The notes: generated by a model not told the origin, from the sequence alone. Numbered from the stretch's first letter, positions 43,161 to 52,077 are shown. The stretch: DNA of 64,000 nucleotides from Phycisphaerales bacterium (GCA_020847175.1 JADLCM010000039.1:62001-126000), one strand, 5' to 3'. Numbers and translations are program-made.

Positions 43161-43688
43161 ATGGCGTGGTGGATTCCGCTGTTGATCTTCATCGCCCGGG
43201 TCGGCGACGTCTCCATCGGAACGATCCGCACGATCCTCGTCACCAGCGGCTACAAGAAGTCTGCGGCACTGCTCGGCTTCTGCGAGGTCACGATCTGGGT
43301 CCTCGCCGTGAGCGGCGTCATCCAGAACCTGCACAACGTCTGGTCGGTGCTCTCCTATGCCGGGGGGTACGCCGCGGGCGTGCTCGTGGGCATGACCATC
43401 GAAGAACGCCTGGCGTTGGGGTACCGCGTGGTGCGGGTGATCTCGCTCCAGCAGAACGGCAACCTCTGCGAACGCCTGCGGGCCGATGACTGGCGGGCGA
43501 CACGGGTCAACGGTCAGGGCCGCAACGGTCCCATCGAGATCGCCTTCCTTGTCATCCCGCGGCGCGAACAGGCCGCGCTGCTCGATGACATCCGCCGCAT
43601 CACCCCGGACGCATTCATCACCGTCGAGCGCGTCGAGCGCCCCCACGGGGCCAACTTCGGGCCCCTCGCCGCGGCGGTGAGGAAGTGA
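43161..43688 (+). CDS. Membrane protein with DUF5698/DUF2179-type domains (UPF0316-like)
   Basis: The 175-residue protein has three transmembrane segments. They start at WIPLLIFIARVGDVSIGTIR, KKSAALLGFCEVTIWVLAVSG and VWSVLSYAGGYAAGVLVGM. A cytoplasmic DUF2179 domain follows (VVRVISLQQNGNLCERLRADDW to AFLVIPRREQAALLDDIRRI, ITPDAFITVERV). This is the UPF0316 family, whose function is not established. DUF2179 also ends YitT-type proteins and may bind a small ligand. AAGGAG lies 10 bases before the ATG, and TAGCAT at 43116-43121 is a possible -10 element. Confidence 0.88.
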   Translation: MAWWIPLLIFIARVGDVSIGTIRTILVTSGYKKSAALLGFCEVTIWVLAVSGVIQNLHNVWSVLSYAGGYAAGVLVGMTIEERLALGYRVVRVISLQQNGNLCERLRADDWRATRVNGQGRNGPIEIAFLVIPRREQAALLDDIRRITPDAFITVERVERPHGANFGPLAAAVRK

Positions 43689-43724
43689 CGATGTGAGACA
43701 GTGAAGCAGGAAAGCAGTGCAGGA
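43685..43724 (+). repeat. Octamer tandem repeat (GTGAAGCA consensus), 5 degenerate units
   Basis: Consecutive 8-base units read GTGACGAT, GTGAGACA, GTGAAGCA, GGAAAGCA and GTGCAGGA. The array begins at the stop codon of the DUF2179 gene and shares units with the array at 9501-9564 (GTGAAGCA, GTGCAGGA). Confidence 0.65.
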
Positions 43725-43896
43725 GCAGCGCGCGCACCCTCGGGGCCGACGCCGAACCCGAACCTCGCGAACGTCCGGGTTGGCCTCGGAGGGGTGTGCG
43801 AACCCGCGCCCGAAGCCCGCTGATTCGCACCGCGTCGCCGACGCCCCGGCACCATGCGATCGGCCGCGTCGGCGGCCCGGCGGTGCCCGGGTCGTG

Positions 43897-43902
43897 TACC
43901 CT
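43897..43902 (+). promoter_or_regulatory. Putative -10 element TACCCT for the GNAT gene
   Basis: TACCCT ends 5 bases before ATG 43908. Confidence 0.45.
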
Positions 43903-43907
43903 CGGAC

Positions 43908-44444
43908 ATGGGCATCGAACCACGCGAGCGGGGCGCCATGGCCTTGCCGGGCACGCCGCGCCCGATCCGCGCGAGCGAAGCGTCGAGCCTGCACCGGCTC
44001 ATCGATGCCTGCTACCGGGAGTACGGGCTGGTGCTGAACCTGTTCGATGCCTGCGAGCGCCATCTGCTCGACCCCGGGGCGTACTTCCGCGCGCACGGCG
44101 GGGCGTTCTGGGTGGTCTGCGACGAGGCCGGCGAGGTGCGGGCCTCCGCCGCCCTCGACATGCACTTGGTCGATGGGCGTCCGGGCGACGGGCCCGCCGA
44201 ACTCAAGTCGATGTACGTGGATCCGACGTGGCGTCGGCGCGGGTGGGGCCGGCGCCTCACGGGCATGGTGATGGACGAGGCCCGGCGGCGCGGGGCCCCG
44301 GACATGGAACTCTGGTCAGACACGCGCTTCGGCGCGGCCCACGCCATGTACGAAGCGCTCGGATTCGTCCGCTTCGGCGAACGCGCGGTGGACGACTCGA
44401 ACAACTCGCGGGAGTACGGCTACCGGCGGACGCTCCGGGCCTGA
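43908..44444 (+). CDS. GNAT-family N-acetyltransferase
   Basis: The 178-residue protein has the GNAT core. The strand FWVVCDEAGEVRASAALDM is followed by AELKSMYVDPTWRRRGWGRRL, in which RRRGWGR is the acetyl-CoA pyrophosphate-binding loop (motif A). The C-terminal segment AHAMYEALGFVRFGERAV is motif B. The substrate is unknown. Two starts are possible. ATG 43908 fits a leaderless promoter (TACCCT 5 bases upstream). ATG 43938 has a GCGGGG stretch before it and would remove ten residues outside the fold. The gene converges with the ABC permease gene. Confidence 0.88.
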   Translation: MGIEPRERGAMALPGTPRPIRASEASSLHRLIDACYREYGLVLNLFDACERHLLDPGAYFRAHGGAFWVVCDEAGEVRASAALDMHLVDGRPGDGPAELKSMYVDPTWRRRGWGRRLTGMVMDEARRRGAPDMELWSDTRFGAAHAMYEALGFVRFGERAVDDSNNSREYGYRRTLRA

Positions 44445-44453
44445 ACCCCGGGC

Positions 44454-45836
44454 TTACGCCGACGGGCGAAGGCTGCGCGAGACGCTGGTGCGATAGGCCA
44501 TGATCGCCGGTACGACCCCGGCGAGGGCGGCGAGCAGCGTCGCGCCCGCGAGCAGGATGACCATCCACTCCAGCGCCGGCGTCGGCGCGATCGCCAGCCC
44601 CACGCGCGCCCGGAGCACCCCCGCGGCAAGGGCCGTGCCTCCCGCCCCCAGCGCAATGCCGAGGGCCGCTCCGATCAGGCCGATCAGCGCGGACTCGGTG
44701 AGAACAAGCCCGAAGACGCGGGCGCGGCTCGCGCCCAGCACGCGCAGAATCGCCACCTGCCGCCGGCGCTGCTCCATGCTGTTGTAGAGCGCGAGCATGA
44801 TCGCGATCCCCGACGACAGCAGCACCGCCGTCGCGAGCGCCACCAGGACCCGGTCCACGTTTGAGACGATCCGGAAGAGGCCGCGCACCTCTTCACCCGG
44901 GGCGGCCACGCGCAGCCCCAGCGATGAGCGCTTCAGTTGCTCACCCACCGTGCTGATTGCCGCCGAGGCGCTGCTGCCCTCGCGGGTGGGCACGCGCAGG
45001 TAGATGCCCGTGACCTTGCGGTCGCCGGGGGTGAGATCGGCCTCGGTCGCGGGGGGCGCATCGACGCCCATCTCCGATTCGCGCCGGTCCTGCGCGTGCA
45101 GAATCCACGAGGCCGCGATGGGCACGAAGAGCGCCCGGTCATGGGCCGAGCCCGTCGCGCGCAGCACGCCCACCACTTCGAACGAATAGTCGTGGTGCAG
45201 GTGGACGCCCGCGTGCTCGCGCCCGGCCCCGGCATGGTCCTCTCCGGCGTGCTCGTCCCCGGCGTGGTCGGCATCAGCGGGCGCGATGTCCTGCACCCGC
45301 CCGGCGGCGCGGCTCATGCCGTGCGTCAGGTAGATCCGCTGGCCCGGGCGCACCCCAGAGATGCGCGCCGCCTCGCTCCCCAGCACCACCTCGAATGTCG
45401 AATCAAAGATCCGGCCGGAGGCGAACGCCCAGGGCCGCCCCGCGTCGGGCTCGAACTCGGTGAAGAACTCGCGCGTGGTCCCCACCACCGGCATACCCCG
45501 GAAGCTGTCGCCCACGACCGTGGGAATGGCCCACGCGAGGGGAACCGCGCGATCCGAATCCTGGTACGCCGTCCACTCGTCCCACAGCAGGTACGCCTGC
45601 GGCGCGCCGGTGTAGAACACGCTGTGCAGCACGCTCTCGAGCTGGCTCGGCTCGCGGCTCGCGAGCAGGTGCATCGTGCCCGTCCCGCTCGCGAAGGCGC
45701 GCCGCCCGGCATCGCGCAGGCTCAGAATCACCAGCAGCAGCGCGACGGCGACCGCCACCGTGAGCGCGGTGATGAGCGTCGAGAACAGCCGCGCCGTCAT
45801 CGAACGCCGCACGATCGCAAGGTCGGTGAGCGCCAC
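44454..45836 (-). CDS. FtsX/MacB-type ABC transporter permease with His-rich periplasmic loop
   Basis: The 460-residue permease has the MacB/LolC layout. TM1 is at about 20-40, a large extracytoplasmic domain at about 41-320, and three C-terminal TM helices enclose the FtsX core (RVLGASRARVFGLVLTESALIG). The extracytoplasmic domain carries a His/Asp/Glu-rich loop. Within residues 191-215 there are seven histidines (191, 196, 201, 208, 212, 214, 215), mostly as repeated (D/E)HAG units. Such loops bind Zn or similar metals. Some Zur-regulated ABC exporters are built this way, so a metal-linked role is plausible but unproven. It follows its ATPase gene with a 2-base gap. Confidence 0.9.
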   Translation of the reverse strand: MALTDLAIVRRSMTARLFSTLITALTVAVAVALLLVILSLRDAGRRAFASGTGTMHLLASREPSQLESVLHSVFYTGAPQAYLLWDEWTAYQDSDRAVPLAWAIPTVVGDSFRGMPVVGTTREFFTEFEPDAGRPWAFASGRIFDSTFEVVLGSEAARISGVRPGQRIYLTHGMSRAAGRVQDIAPADADHAGDEHAGEDHAGAGREHAGVHLHHDYSFEVVGVLRATGSAHDRALFVPIAASWILHAQDRRESEMGVDAPPATEADLTPGDRKVTGIYLRVPTREGSSASAAISTVGEQLKRSSLGLRVAAPGEEVRGLFRIVSNVDRVLVALATAVLLSSGIAIMLALYNSMEQRRRQVAILRVLGASRARVFGLVLTESALIGLIGAALGIALGAGGTALAAGVLRARVGLAIAPTPALEWMVILLAGATLLAALAGVVPAIMAYRTSVSRSLRPSA

Positions 45837-45838
45837 GG

Positions 45839-46531
45839 TCAGGCCCTCCCCGGCGCGCCGGCCATGCGCGCGCCCTCAGCGAGGTCCGCCAGCACGGTGC
45901 GCCGCTCAAAGCGCGACGCCATCGCGGGGTCGTGGCTCACGCACAGCAGGGCCGCGCCGCACTCCCGGCACGCCGACTGGATCAGGTTCATGGCCTCCGC
46001 GGCGCGCTCGGGGTCCAGGCTCGCGGTGGGCTCGTCGGCGAGCACCAGTTTCGGCGTGCAGGCCAGGGCCCGCGCGACCGCGACGCGCTGCTGCTGCCCC
46101 ACGCTCAGCGCCTCCGGGGTCGCCTCGGTTCGGTCGATGCCCAGGCGCTCCAGCAGGGCCCGCGCCCGCGCCCGATGCTCGCGCCGCGGAATGGGCGAGA
46201 ACATGAGCGCCGCCATCACGTTCTCCAGGGCGGAGAACCCGCTCAGCAGATTGAACGTCTGAAAGATCATGCCCACCAGCCGGCCCCGGAGCAGGTCGCG
46301 GGCCGCCGCGCGCCGGGCGAACATGTCCTCGCCGGCGATTTCGATGCGCCCCGCCTGCGGCTCCAGCAGCCCCGCGATGAGGTGCAGAAGCGTGCTCTTG
46401 CCCGCCCCCGATGCAGCGGTCAGCAGCATCTGCTCCCCGGGCGCGAGTTCAAGGTGCGCGATGCGAACCGCGGGCGACGGAGCGCCGGGATAGGCGAACA
46501 TGAGGTGGTCGATGGCGAGTGCCGCGCTCAT
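45839..46531 (-). CDS. MacB/LolD-type ABC transporter ATP-binding protein
   Basis: The 230-residue ATPase has Walker A AASGAGKST (about 39-47), the Q-loop FQTFNLLSGFSALENV, the ABC signature LSVGQQQRVAVARAL, Walker B LVLADEPTASLD, and the switch histidine in CVSHD. The FQ.fNLL pattern places it in the MacB/LolD/FtsE group, whose partners are FtsX-type permeases; one is encoded just downstream. Together they would form a mechanotransmitting exporter or lipoprotein releaser. The ATG is preceded by TAGACT with a 7-base gap and no ribosome binding site. Confidence 0.94.
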   Translation of the reverse strand: MSAALAIDHLMFAYPGAPSPAVRIAHLELAPGEQMLLTAASGAGKSTLLHLIAGLLEPQAGRIEIAGEDMFARRAAARDLLRGRLVGMIFQTFNLLSGFSALENVMAALMFSPIPRREHRARARALLERLGIDRTEATPEALSVGQQQRVAVARALACTPKLVLADEPTASLDPERAAEAMNLIQSACRECGAALLCVSHDPAMASRFERRTVLADLAEGARMAGAPGRA

Positions 46532-46538
46532 GGCCCGG

Positions 46539-46544
46539 AGTCTA
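46539..46544 (-). promoter_or_regulatory. Putative -10 element TAGACT for the ABC exporter operon
   Basis: On the minus strand TAGACT ends 7 bases before ATG 46531. Confidence 0.5.
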
Positions 46545-46585
46545 GGGGAGAGCCGATGCCGAAACCGCCCGCGCGCCCCTCGGCA

Positions 46586-48433
46586 TCACCGGCGCGCAGG
46601 CGGGGCGGGCGCTGCGCCCGCCGCGATGCGCAGTTCATCGCGCACGCGCAGATCGAATCGCTCGCTCTCCTCGCGCCCGCCCTCGCGCGACCGGGCCCGC
46701 CACGCATCCCGGCTTCGCGCGATGAGGTCGTCCATCCGGTCGGCCAGATCCCGGGCGCGCCCGCCCGCAAGCCCGGTGCGCCGCGCAATGGCCCGGTCGC
46801 GCGCAACAAGGGCCGTGTCCAGCGTGATCTCGACTTCGTGCCGCACCTGCGGCGAGAGCGCCTCCGTGGCCTCGCGGACCTGCCGCGCCGGGATCGCGAC
46901 CTCCTCCCACGTCCCCGCATCCGCGCGCGGGTCGGCCATGGCCCCGGCCGGGAACGGCTCACCCAGCGGGGTGTGCAGGTCGCGGTACAGGGCCGACGCG
47001 TTCTTGAGGGGGCGGGGCGAGGCGAGCGTGCCGCCGCAGACCGAACGCAGGTGCGCATCACACTGGCTGAGGGCGTCGAGCGCGGGAGAGATCCGTCCGG
47101 AGGGGTCGCCGAACAGGTGAAGCGAGACGCCGTGCGGGCAGGCGAGCCCAACCCGCGCGCCGAGGCCCTCTGCCGCCGCGCTGGGCCGGGCCGCGGGGGC
47201 GCCCGTCCACGCGGCTTCGGCGGCGTCGGCGAGCGCCCGCAGCGTCACGGGCCATTGCTGCCGGTGCCCCTGGTCTCCCCAGTCGCAGACCATGAAGCCA
47301 TCGGCGCCCGCCGACGATGCCGCCCGTGCCGCGCGCCGCAGGGTGGCGGTGCGCTCGGCGCCGCGCCCGGTGATACTCAGCCAACTGCTCGTGCCCGGGC
47401 AGACCCAGCATCGGCGTTCCGGGCATGTCCGCCTCGCCGCGTTGATGAGCGCGTCAAAGTCGATATCGGGTTCGTACCCCCACATGAGGGCGACCGCCTC
47501 AGGCGGAATCACGTGAGCGTGCTCGGCATGGGCCGCGAGCATGTCGCCCCAGATCATCGGGCGAACGCCGCGCCGAAGGGCCGCCCGGCAGAGCCGCCCG
47601 ACGAAGCCGAGCCGCACGGCCCCGGCCCCGTCGCGCTCGGCGGCAGGGCGGCTTCGCCCGGCGCCCACGTCAAAGGTTTCGTCGCACCCGAGGTTGACCT
47701 GACCCGCCGAGAAGCAGGGCAGGAGCTGGTCGAGCCAGCCTTCAACCAGCCGCAACGCACCGGGGTCGTCCGGGCAGAGGCTGTGCGGGCCCAGCCGGTC
47801 CCATTCGAGGAACCGGAAGAGCCCGTGCGTCTCGGCCAGCGGCGCGTACCGCGGGTGGCGCAGCCAGCGCCGCAGGTGCCCGAAGCAGTTCTGGTTCGGG
47901 GTGAGCGCGATGCCGCGATCCCGGCACCAGCCGTCCAGCGTGCGTGCCTCGTCGGGGGTGAGGGGGTCGCACCCGCCCCAGATGTCCTCGTGCCCGTCGT
48001 AGGCGAAGGTGTGCTCGGTGTAGAGCTGCAGGTGATTGAACTTGAGCGAGGCGAGCAGGTTCACCGTGCGGCGCAGTTCGTCCATCGTGGGCACGCGGCA
48101 TCGCGACACGTCCAGCATCACGCCCCGGTCGGCGATCGCGGGCGCATCGGCGATGTCGAGGGCGGGCAGATCGTGGCCGTACTGGCGGATGAGCTGCGCG
48201 AGCGTGGCCCGCGCGTGACGTTCGCCCGCGGGGTCGGACGATTCAACCACAACTCGAGCGCGCGGCGAGCCCTCGATCCGCAGCCGGTACGCCTCGGCGG
48301 GCATGGGGGCGTGCCGGTGCTCGGGTTCCGCCAGACCCGCGAGGCGGACGAGCCCGCCCGTCAGGTGCACCTCACGCGGACGCGGAAGGAGCACCGGCGG
48401 CCCGCCCGCGAGCGCATGTGCAGGCGCGTTCAT
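46586..48433 (-). CDS. GH20-like beta-N-acetylhexosaminidase
   Basis: The 615-residue protein lacks a signal peptide. A GH20b-like N-terminal domain is followed by the TIM barrel from DRGVMLDVSRCRVPTMDELR to HLQLYTEHTFAYDGHEDIW. The catalytic Asp-Glu pair is Asp251-Glu252 in VNLGCDETFDVGAGRS, the family hallmark for substrate-assisted hydrolysis of GlcNAc- or GalNAc-terminated glycans. The C-terminal ~200 residues are helical and carry many charged residues. Its substrate may be a peptidoglycan or host-glycan fragment imported by the symporter encoded next to it. The start ATG overlaps the stop of the symporter gene (ATGA), so both are translated together. The cytoplasmic location suggests action on imported sugars. 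Confidence 0.88.
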   Translation of the reverse strand: MNAPAHALAGGPPVLLPRPREVHLTGGLVRLAGLAEPEHRHAPMPAEAYRLRIEGSPRARVVVESSDPAGERHARATLAQLIRQYGHDLPALDIADAPAIADRGVMLDVSRCRVPTMDELRRTVNLLASLKFNHLQLYTEHTFAYDGHEDIWGGCDPLTPDEARTLDGWCRDRGIALTPNQNCFGHLRRWLRHPRYAPLAETHGLFRFLEWDRLGPHSLCPDDPGALRLVEGWLDQLLPCFSAGQVNLGCDETFDVGAGRSRPAAERDGAGAVRLGFVGRLCRAALRRGVRPMIWGDMLAAHAEHAHVIPPEAVALMWGYEPDIDFDALINAARRTCPERRCWVCPGTSSWLSITGRGAERTATLRRAARAASSAGADGFMVCDWGDQGHRQQWPVTLRALADAAEAAWTGAPAARPSAAAEGLGARVGLACPHGVSLHLFGDPSGRISPALDALSQCDAHLRSVCGGTLASPRPLKNASALYRDLHTPLGEPFPAGAMADPRADAGTWEEVAIPARQVREATEALSPQVRHEVEITLDTALVARDRAIARRTGLAGGRARDLADRMDDLIARSRDAWRARSREGGREESERFDLRVRDELRIAAGAAPAPPARR

Positions 48434-50013
48434 GCTGCCCCCGGGGCTCGGCCGCGCGGGATGGCGCATACCAGCGCCGCGCCCGTCGCCGCGAGCAGGA
48501 GGTGCCAGGGCCAGGCGAGCACGAGTTCGCCCAGGCGCCATCCGTCGTCGATGCCCGGCGTCGCGCGCGTGAAGGGGAGGAGCGAGGTCCACCACCCGAA
48601 GACCTTGGACTGGAGCGCCAGCACGACCAAGAAGCCCGTGCCCATGGCGGCCAGAGCGCTCCATGCGCGCCCGCGCCGGGTGAAGATCGCGATGCAGAAG
48701 ACCCCGATCAGCCCCGCGTACGCGAAGGTCATGCTGGAGAGCGCGAAACTGAGCAGCGTCTGCGCCTGCGGGTCATAGAGCGTGATGCAGAGCGTGCCGA
48801 AGAGCCCGAGCGCCACGGACCAGATCACCATGCCCCAGCGGCCGGCCCGGACGTAGTGCCGGTCGTCGCGCCCGGGGCGCAACGGGCGGTACAGGTCGCT
48901 CACCGAGGTCGCCGCCATCGCGCTGATCGAGGAGTTGACGCTGGAGAGACCCGCCGCGAAGAGCCCCGCGACCATCAGGCCCGTGAGGCCCATCGGCATC
49001 TCGTGGACGATGAAGTGGGTGAAGGCCTTGGCGGACTCGCCCGCGCCGGCCTCCGCGAGGGGGACGCGCGGGCCGCGATCACCCATGAGGTCGGGGCGCT
49101 GGTAGATGATCGACAGCAGCAGCCCGATCACCAGGAAGAGCAGCACCGCCGGGATGCCCACGAGCACCCCGTTGATGACGCTCCGCGCGGCGTGCCGGGG
49201 CGTCGGGCACGTCAGCAGGCGCTGGGCCATGTCGTTGTCGAGGCCGTGGCTGGCGATGGTCAGCAGCGGAAAGCAGAGAAGGCTGGTCCAGAGCGTCATG
49301 TCGGCCGCCGGGGAGAAACTGAGGCTGATGAGGTTGAGTTTGCTCGGTGCGTCCGGCGCGGGGGCGCTGAGCGCCTGCCAGATGGCGCTACCCGAGGCCG
49401 GGATGCGGATCCACAGGGCGATGAGGGCCGCCACGGCCGCTCCGAGATAGACCACAGCCTGCGTGACGTCCGTCCAGATGACCCCGGAGATGCCCCCGAA
49501 GACGGAGAGCAGCAGTGCCGCCGCGACCATGACCCAGATCGAGATCATGAGCTGCGCCGGCTGCATGTCGCCGAAGATCACGAGACTGGTCGGGATCGCC
49601 CCGATGAAGATGCGTGAGCCCGTCGCGAAGACGCGCCCCACGAGGTACGCCGTGCAGGTGCCGCGCCGGGCGCCGGCGCCGAAGCGGCCCTCGATCAGTT
49701 CATAGGGCGTGGTCACGCGCCGGGCGTAGTAGGCCGGGATGAGCACGCGCGCGATCACCACCGCCGCGATCATGCCCCCGATGTTGGTCGAGAGGTAGGC
49801 GAGGTCGCCCGCGAAAGCGGCCTGGGGCACGCCCACGAACGTCGCGGCGGACTGCGCCGTGGCCAGCACCGAGATGACGACCGCCCACCCGGGCATCCGG
49901 CGCGACGCGAGAAAATAGCCTTCGGCCGTGCGGGGCCGCCGCCCTACCAGCACGCCGACCCCCACGAGCAGCGCCAGGTAAAGCCCCACGATGAGCCAGT
50001 CAAGTTCGTGCAT
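48430..50013 (-). CDS. Sodium:solute symporter (SSS family)
   Basis: The 527-residue transporter has about 14 transmembrane segments. It begins LIVGLYLALLVGVGVLVG, continues GYFLASRRMPGWAVVISVLATAQSAATF, the family start motif, and has the signature region around GLMVAGLFAAGLSSVNSSISAMA with the Na-binding serines. SSS proteins import sugars, amino acids or anions with sodium. A gene for a GH20-like enzyme follows in the same operon and the divergent murQ lies 61 bases away. A GlcNAc, MurNAc or disaccharide substrate is therefore suggested, as inference. GGAG lies 7 bases before the ATG. Confidence 0.92.
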   Translation of the reverse strand: MHELDWLIVGLYLALLVGVGVLVGRRPRTAEGYFLASRRMPGWAVVISVLATAQSAATFVGVPQAAFAGDLAYLSTNIGGMIAAVVIARVLIPAYYARRVTTPYELIEGRFGAGARRGTCTAYLVGRVFATGSRIFIGAIPTSLVIFGDMQPAQLMISIWVMVAAALLLSVFGGISGVIWTDVTQAVVYLGAAVAALIALWIRIPASGSAIWQALSAPAPDAPSKLNLISLSFSPAADMTLWTSLLCFPLLTIASHGLDNDMAQRLLTCPTPRHAARSVINGVLVGIPAVLLFLVIGLLLSIIYQRPDLMGDRGPRVPLAEAGAGESAKAFTHFIVHEMPMGLTGLMVAGLFAAGLSSVNSSISAMAATSVSDLYRPLRPGRDDRHYVRAGRWGMVIWSVALGLFGTLCITLYDPQAQTLLSFALSSMTFAYAGLIGVFCIAIFTRRGRAWSALAAMGTGFLVVLALQSKVFGWWTSLLPFTRATPGIDDGWRLGELVLAWPWHLLLAATGAALVCAIPRGRAPGAA

Positions 50014-50062
50014 ATCCGCTCCGGCGCGAAATGTACCACGCCGCCGACACGCCCGGGCGCGA

Positions 50063-50068
50063 TAGCAT
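50063..50068 (+). promoter_or_regulatory. Putative -10 element TAGCAT for murQ
   Basis: TAGCAT ends 6 bases before ATG 50075. The 61-base spacer to the divergent SSS gene must hold both promoters. Confidence 0.5.
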
Positions 50069-50074
50069 GGCCCC

Positions 50075-50995
50075 ATGCAGCCCCCGGACCGAGCGCATAT
50101 CGCGACCGAGCGCATCAACCCGCGCACCGAAGACCTCCACGCCCTCGCACCGCGGGCCTGCATCGAACGCATCGTGTCAGAGGACAGGGCCGCGTTCGAC
50201 GCCGTCGCGGGCGCGGCGGGCGCGATCAGCGCCTTCGTCGAGGCCGCCGAGCCGGGCTTCCTGGCCGGGGGGCGGCTCGTGTACGTGGGGGCGGGCACCT
50301 CGGGTCGCCTGGGGGTGCTCGACGCCAGCGAAGCCCCACCGACGTTCCAGGTGGATACCGCGCGCATCGTCGGCCTGATCGCGGGCGGCGACGCGAGCCT
50401 GCGCCGCAGCAGCGAAGGGCTCGAGGACGACCCGGAGGGCGGCCGCGATGCGCTCGGCGAACTCAGCCTCGGCCCGCGCGATGCGGTGCTCGGCATCGCC
50501 GCCGGGGGGACCACGCCTTACGTGCTCGGGGCGATCTCGTTCGCACGCGGGCTCAAGGAGCCGCCGGTCGTCGGCCTGCTCACCTGCGCCCCGGGCGCGG
50601 TGCGCGCCGGCGAGGGGTTGCACCTCATCGAGCTCGACACCGGCCCCGAAGTGCTGGCCGGTTCGACCCGGATGAAGGCGGGCACCGCGACCAAGATGAC
50701 CCTCAACGCCATTTCCACGACGCTCATGGTGCGTGCGGGCAAGGTGTACCGGAATCTCATGGTGGACGTGCGGGCCACGAACGACAAGCTGCGCGACCGC
50801 GCCGCGCGGATCACGGGCGCGATCACCGGGCTGGGCCGGCGCGAGAGCCTCGATCTGCTCGCCCGCGCCGGCTGGGGCGTGAAAGCGGCGGTGGTGATGC
50901 ACACGCGCCGCGTAGGCCGCCTCGACGCCGAATCGCTGCTCGAACGCGCAGGGGGTCGGCTGGACCGCGTGATCGAAGGGGGTGAGGCGCCATGA
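50075..50995 (+). CDS. murQ: N-acetylmuramic acid 6-phosphate etherase
   Basis: MurQ cleaves the lactyl ether of MurNAc-6-P to GlcNAc-6-P and D-lactate in cell-wall recycling. The 306-residue protein shows the SIS-domain signatures. They are ERINPRTEDLHALAPRACIE, RLVYVGAGTSGRLGVLDASE with the catalytic Glu, the phosphosugar-binding GPEVLAGSTRMKAGTATKM and VYRNLMVDVRATNDKL. All are intact. Together with the overlapping amidase gene and the divergent GH20/SSS pair it forms a peptidoglycan recycling module. The matching sugar kinase (AnmK- or MurK-type) is not in the window. Confidence 0.97.
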   Translation: MQPPDRAHIATERINPRTEDLHALAPRACIERIVSEDRAAFDAVAGAAGAISAFVEAAEPGFLAGGRLVYVGAGTSGRLGVLDASEAPPTFQVDTARIVGLIAGGDASLRRSSEGLEDDPEGGRDALGELSLGPRDAVLGIAAGGTTPYVLGAISFARGLKEPPVVGLLTCAPGAVRAGEGLHLIELDTGPEVLAGSTRMKAGTATKMTLNAISTTLMVRAGKVYRNLMVDVRATNDKLRDRAARITGAITGLGRRESLDLLARAGWGVKAAVVMHTRRVGRLDAESLLERAGGRLDRVIEGGEAP

Positions 50996-52077
50996 CCCGT
51001 AATTGCGAGGCCGGGCCTCGCCGCGTGAACACGCCCGCGCAGCCGCCGCGACGCAACTGGCGCGCCCTGTGCCTCGGCGTGCTCGGGGCACTGCTCCCCT
51101 GGGCGCTCTGCGCCTGCGCCCACGCGCCCAGGCCCGGCGAGACGCTCGCGCGCCGGGGCGACGAGATCATGGTCGCCGGGCAACTCGTCCACACCGGGGC
51201 GAAGGTCGTGCTGTGGACCGACCCCGGCGGCTACGACGCCTACCGCGTTCAGCGCCGTTTCGTCCCGCCCGAAGAGGCCGGTTGGGCCGCGAGCGCCGCC
51301 TCGCTCTCGTCGCCCAACCGCTATGACGTCCGCCCTCTCGAATCGTTCGACGCGGCGGCGCACGAGCGTCTGCGCGCGGGGGGCTGGACCCCGCAGGAAC
51401 TCGCGTCGGTCGTGGACCAGTTCGTCATTCATTATGACGTATGCGGCACCAGCCGCCGCTGCTTCCGGGTGCTGCACGACCTCCGCGGGCTGAGCGTGCA
51501 CTTCATGATCGATCTCGATGGCACGATCTACCAGACGCTGGACGTGAAGGAACGTGCCTGGCACGCGACCATCGCCAACGGGCGCTCGGTCGGCGTGGAG
51601 ATCGCGCACATCGGCGCGTACCCCCCCGGGGAGAGCGCCGTGCTCGATGAGTGGTACGCCGCCGACCCCGACGGCACGCGGGTGACGCTGCCCCCATCGG
51701 TCGCGCCGAGCTTCGCGGGTGCGCCGGGCTTTGTGCCCCGCCCGCGCAGAGCCGAACGCATCAGCGGCGAGATTCACGGGCGCACGCTCGTGCAGCACGA
51801 TTTCACCCCCGAGCAGTACGAGGCCGTCGCCCGTCTCGCGGCGGCCCTGTCAGCGGCCCTGCCCGCGATCGCGCTCGATGCGCCGCGCGGGCCGGACGGG
51901 GCCGTGCTCACGCGCGCCCTTACGCCAGAGGAGTTCACTCGCTTCTCCGGCGTGCTCGGGCATTGGCACGTCCAGGAGAACAAGGTCGATCCCGGGCCGG
52001 CCTTCGACTGGGAATGGGTGCTGGGCAACGCCCGGCGGCTTCGCGCCCTGCAGGGCGCCCGCCCTGACCGCAAATGA
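50992..52077 (+). CDS. N-acetylmuramoyl-L-alanine amidase (Amidase_2/PGRP-type) lipoprotein
   Basis: The 361-residue product has an N-terminal signal with a possible lipobox ending LCAC (Cys42). A spacer follows, then the zinc amidase domain. FVIHYDVCG (His147) and AWHATIANG (His191) supply zinc ligands, with GVEIAHIG near the active site and HDFTPEQYEAVARL near the C-terminal end. Such enzymes split MurNAc from the peptide stem, as AmiD does at the outer membrane. The long gap before the third zinc residue is larger than usual (insertion at about 205-260). The start overlaps the murQ stop (ATGA), so both are coupled. Confidence 0.9.
   Translation: MTRNCEAGPRRVNTPAQPPRRNWRALCLGVLGALLPWALCACAHAPRPGETLARRGDEIMVAGQLVHTGAKVVLWTDPGGYDAYRVQRRFVPPEEAGWAASAASLSSPNRYDVRPLESFDAAAHERLRAGGWTPQELASVVDQFVIHYDVCGTSRRCFRVLHDLRGLSVHFMIDLDGTIYQTLDVKERAWHATIANGRSVGVEIAHIGAYPPGESAVLDEWYAADPDGTRVTLPPSVAPSFAGAPGFVPRPRRAERISGEIHGRTLVQHDFTPEQYEAVARLAAALSAALPAIALDAPRGPDGAVLTRALTPEEFTRFSGVLGHWHVQENKVDPGPAFDWEWVLGNARRLRALQGARPDRK

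Noticed and set aside
45932-48778. A 948-codon plus-strand frame opposite the ABC ATPase and GH20-like genes
   Set aside because: Composition is an Arg/Gly/Pro shadow, and both minus-strand genes have full family signatures.
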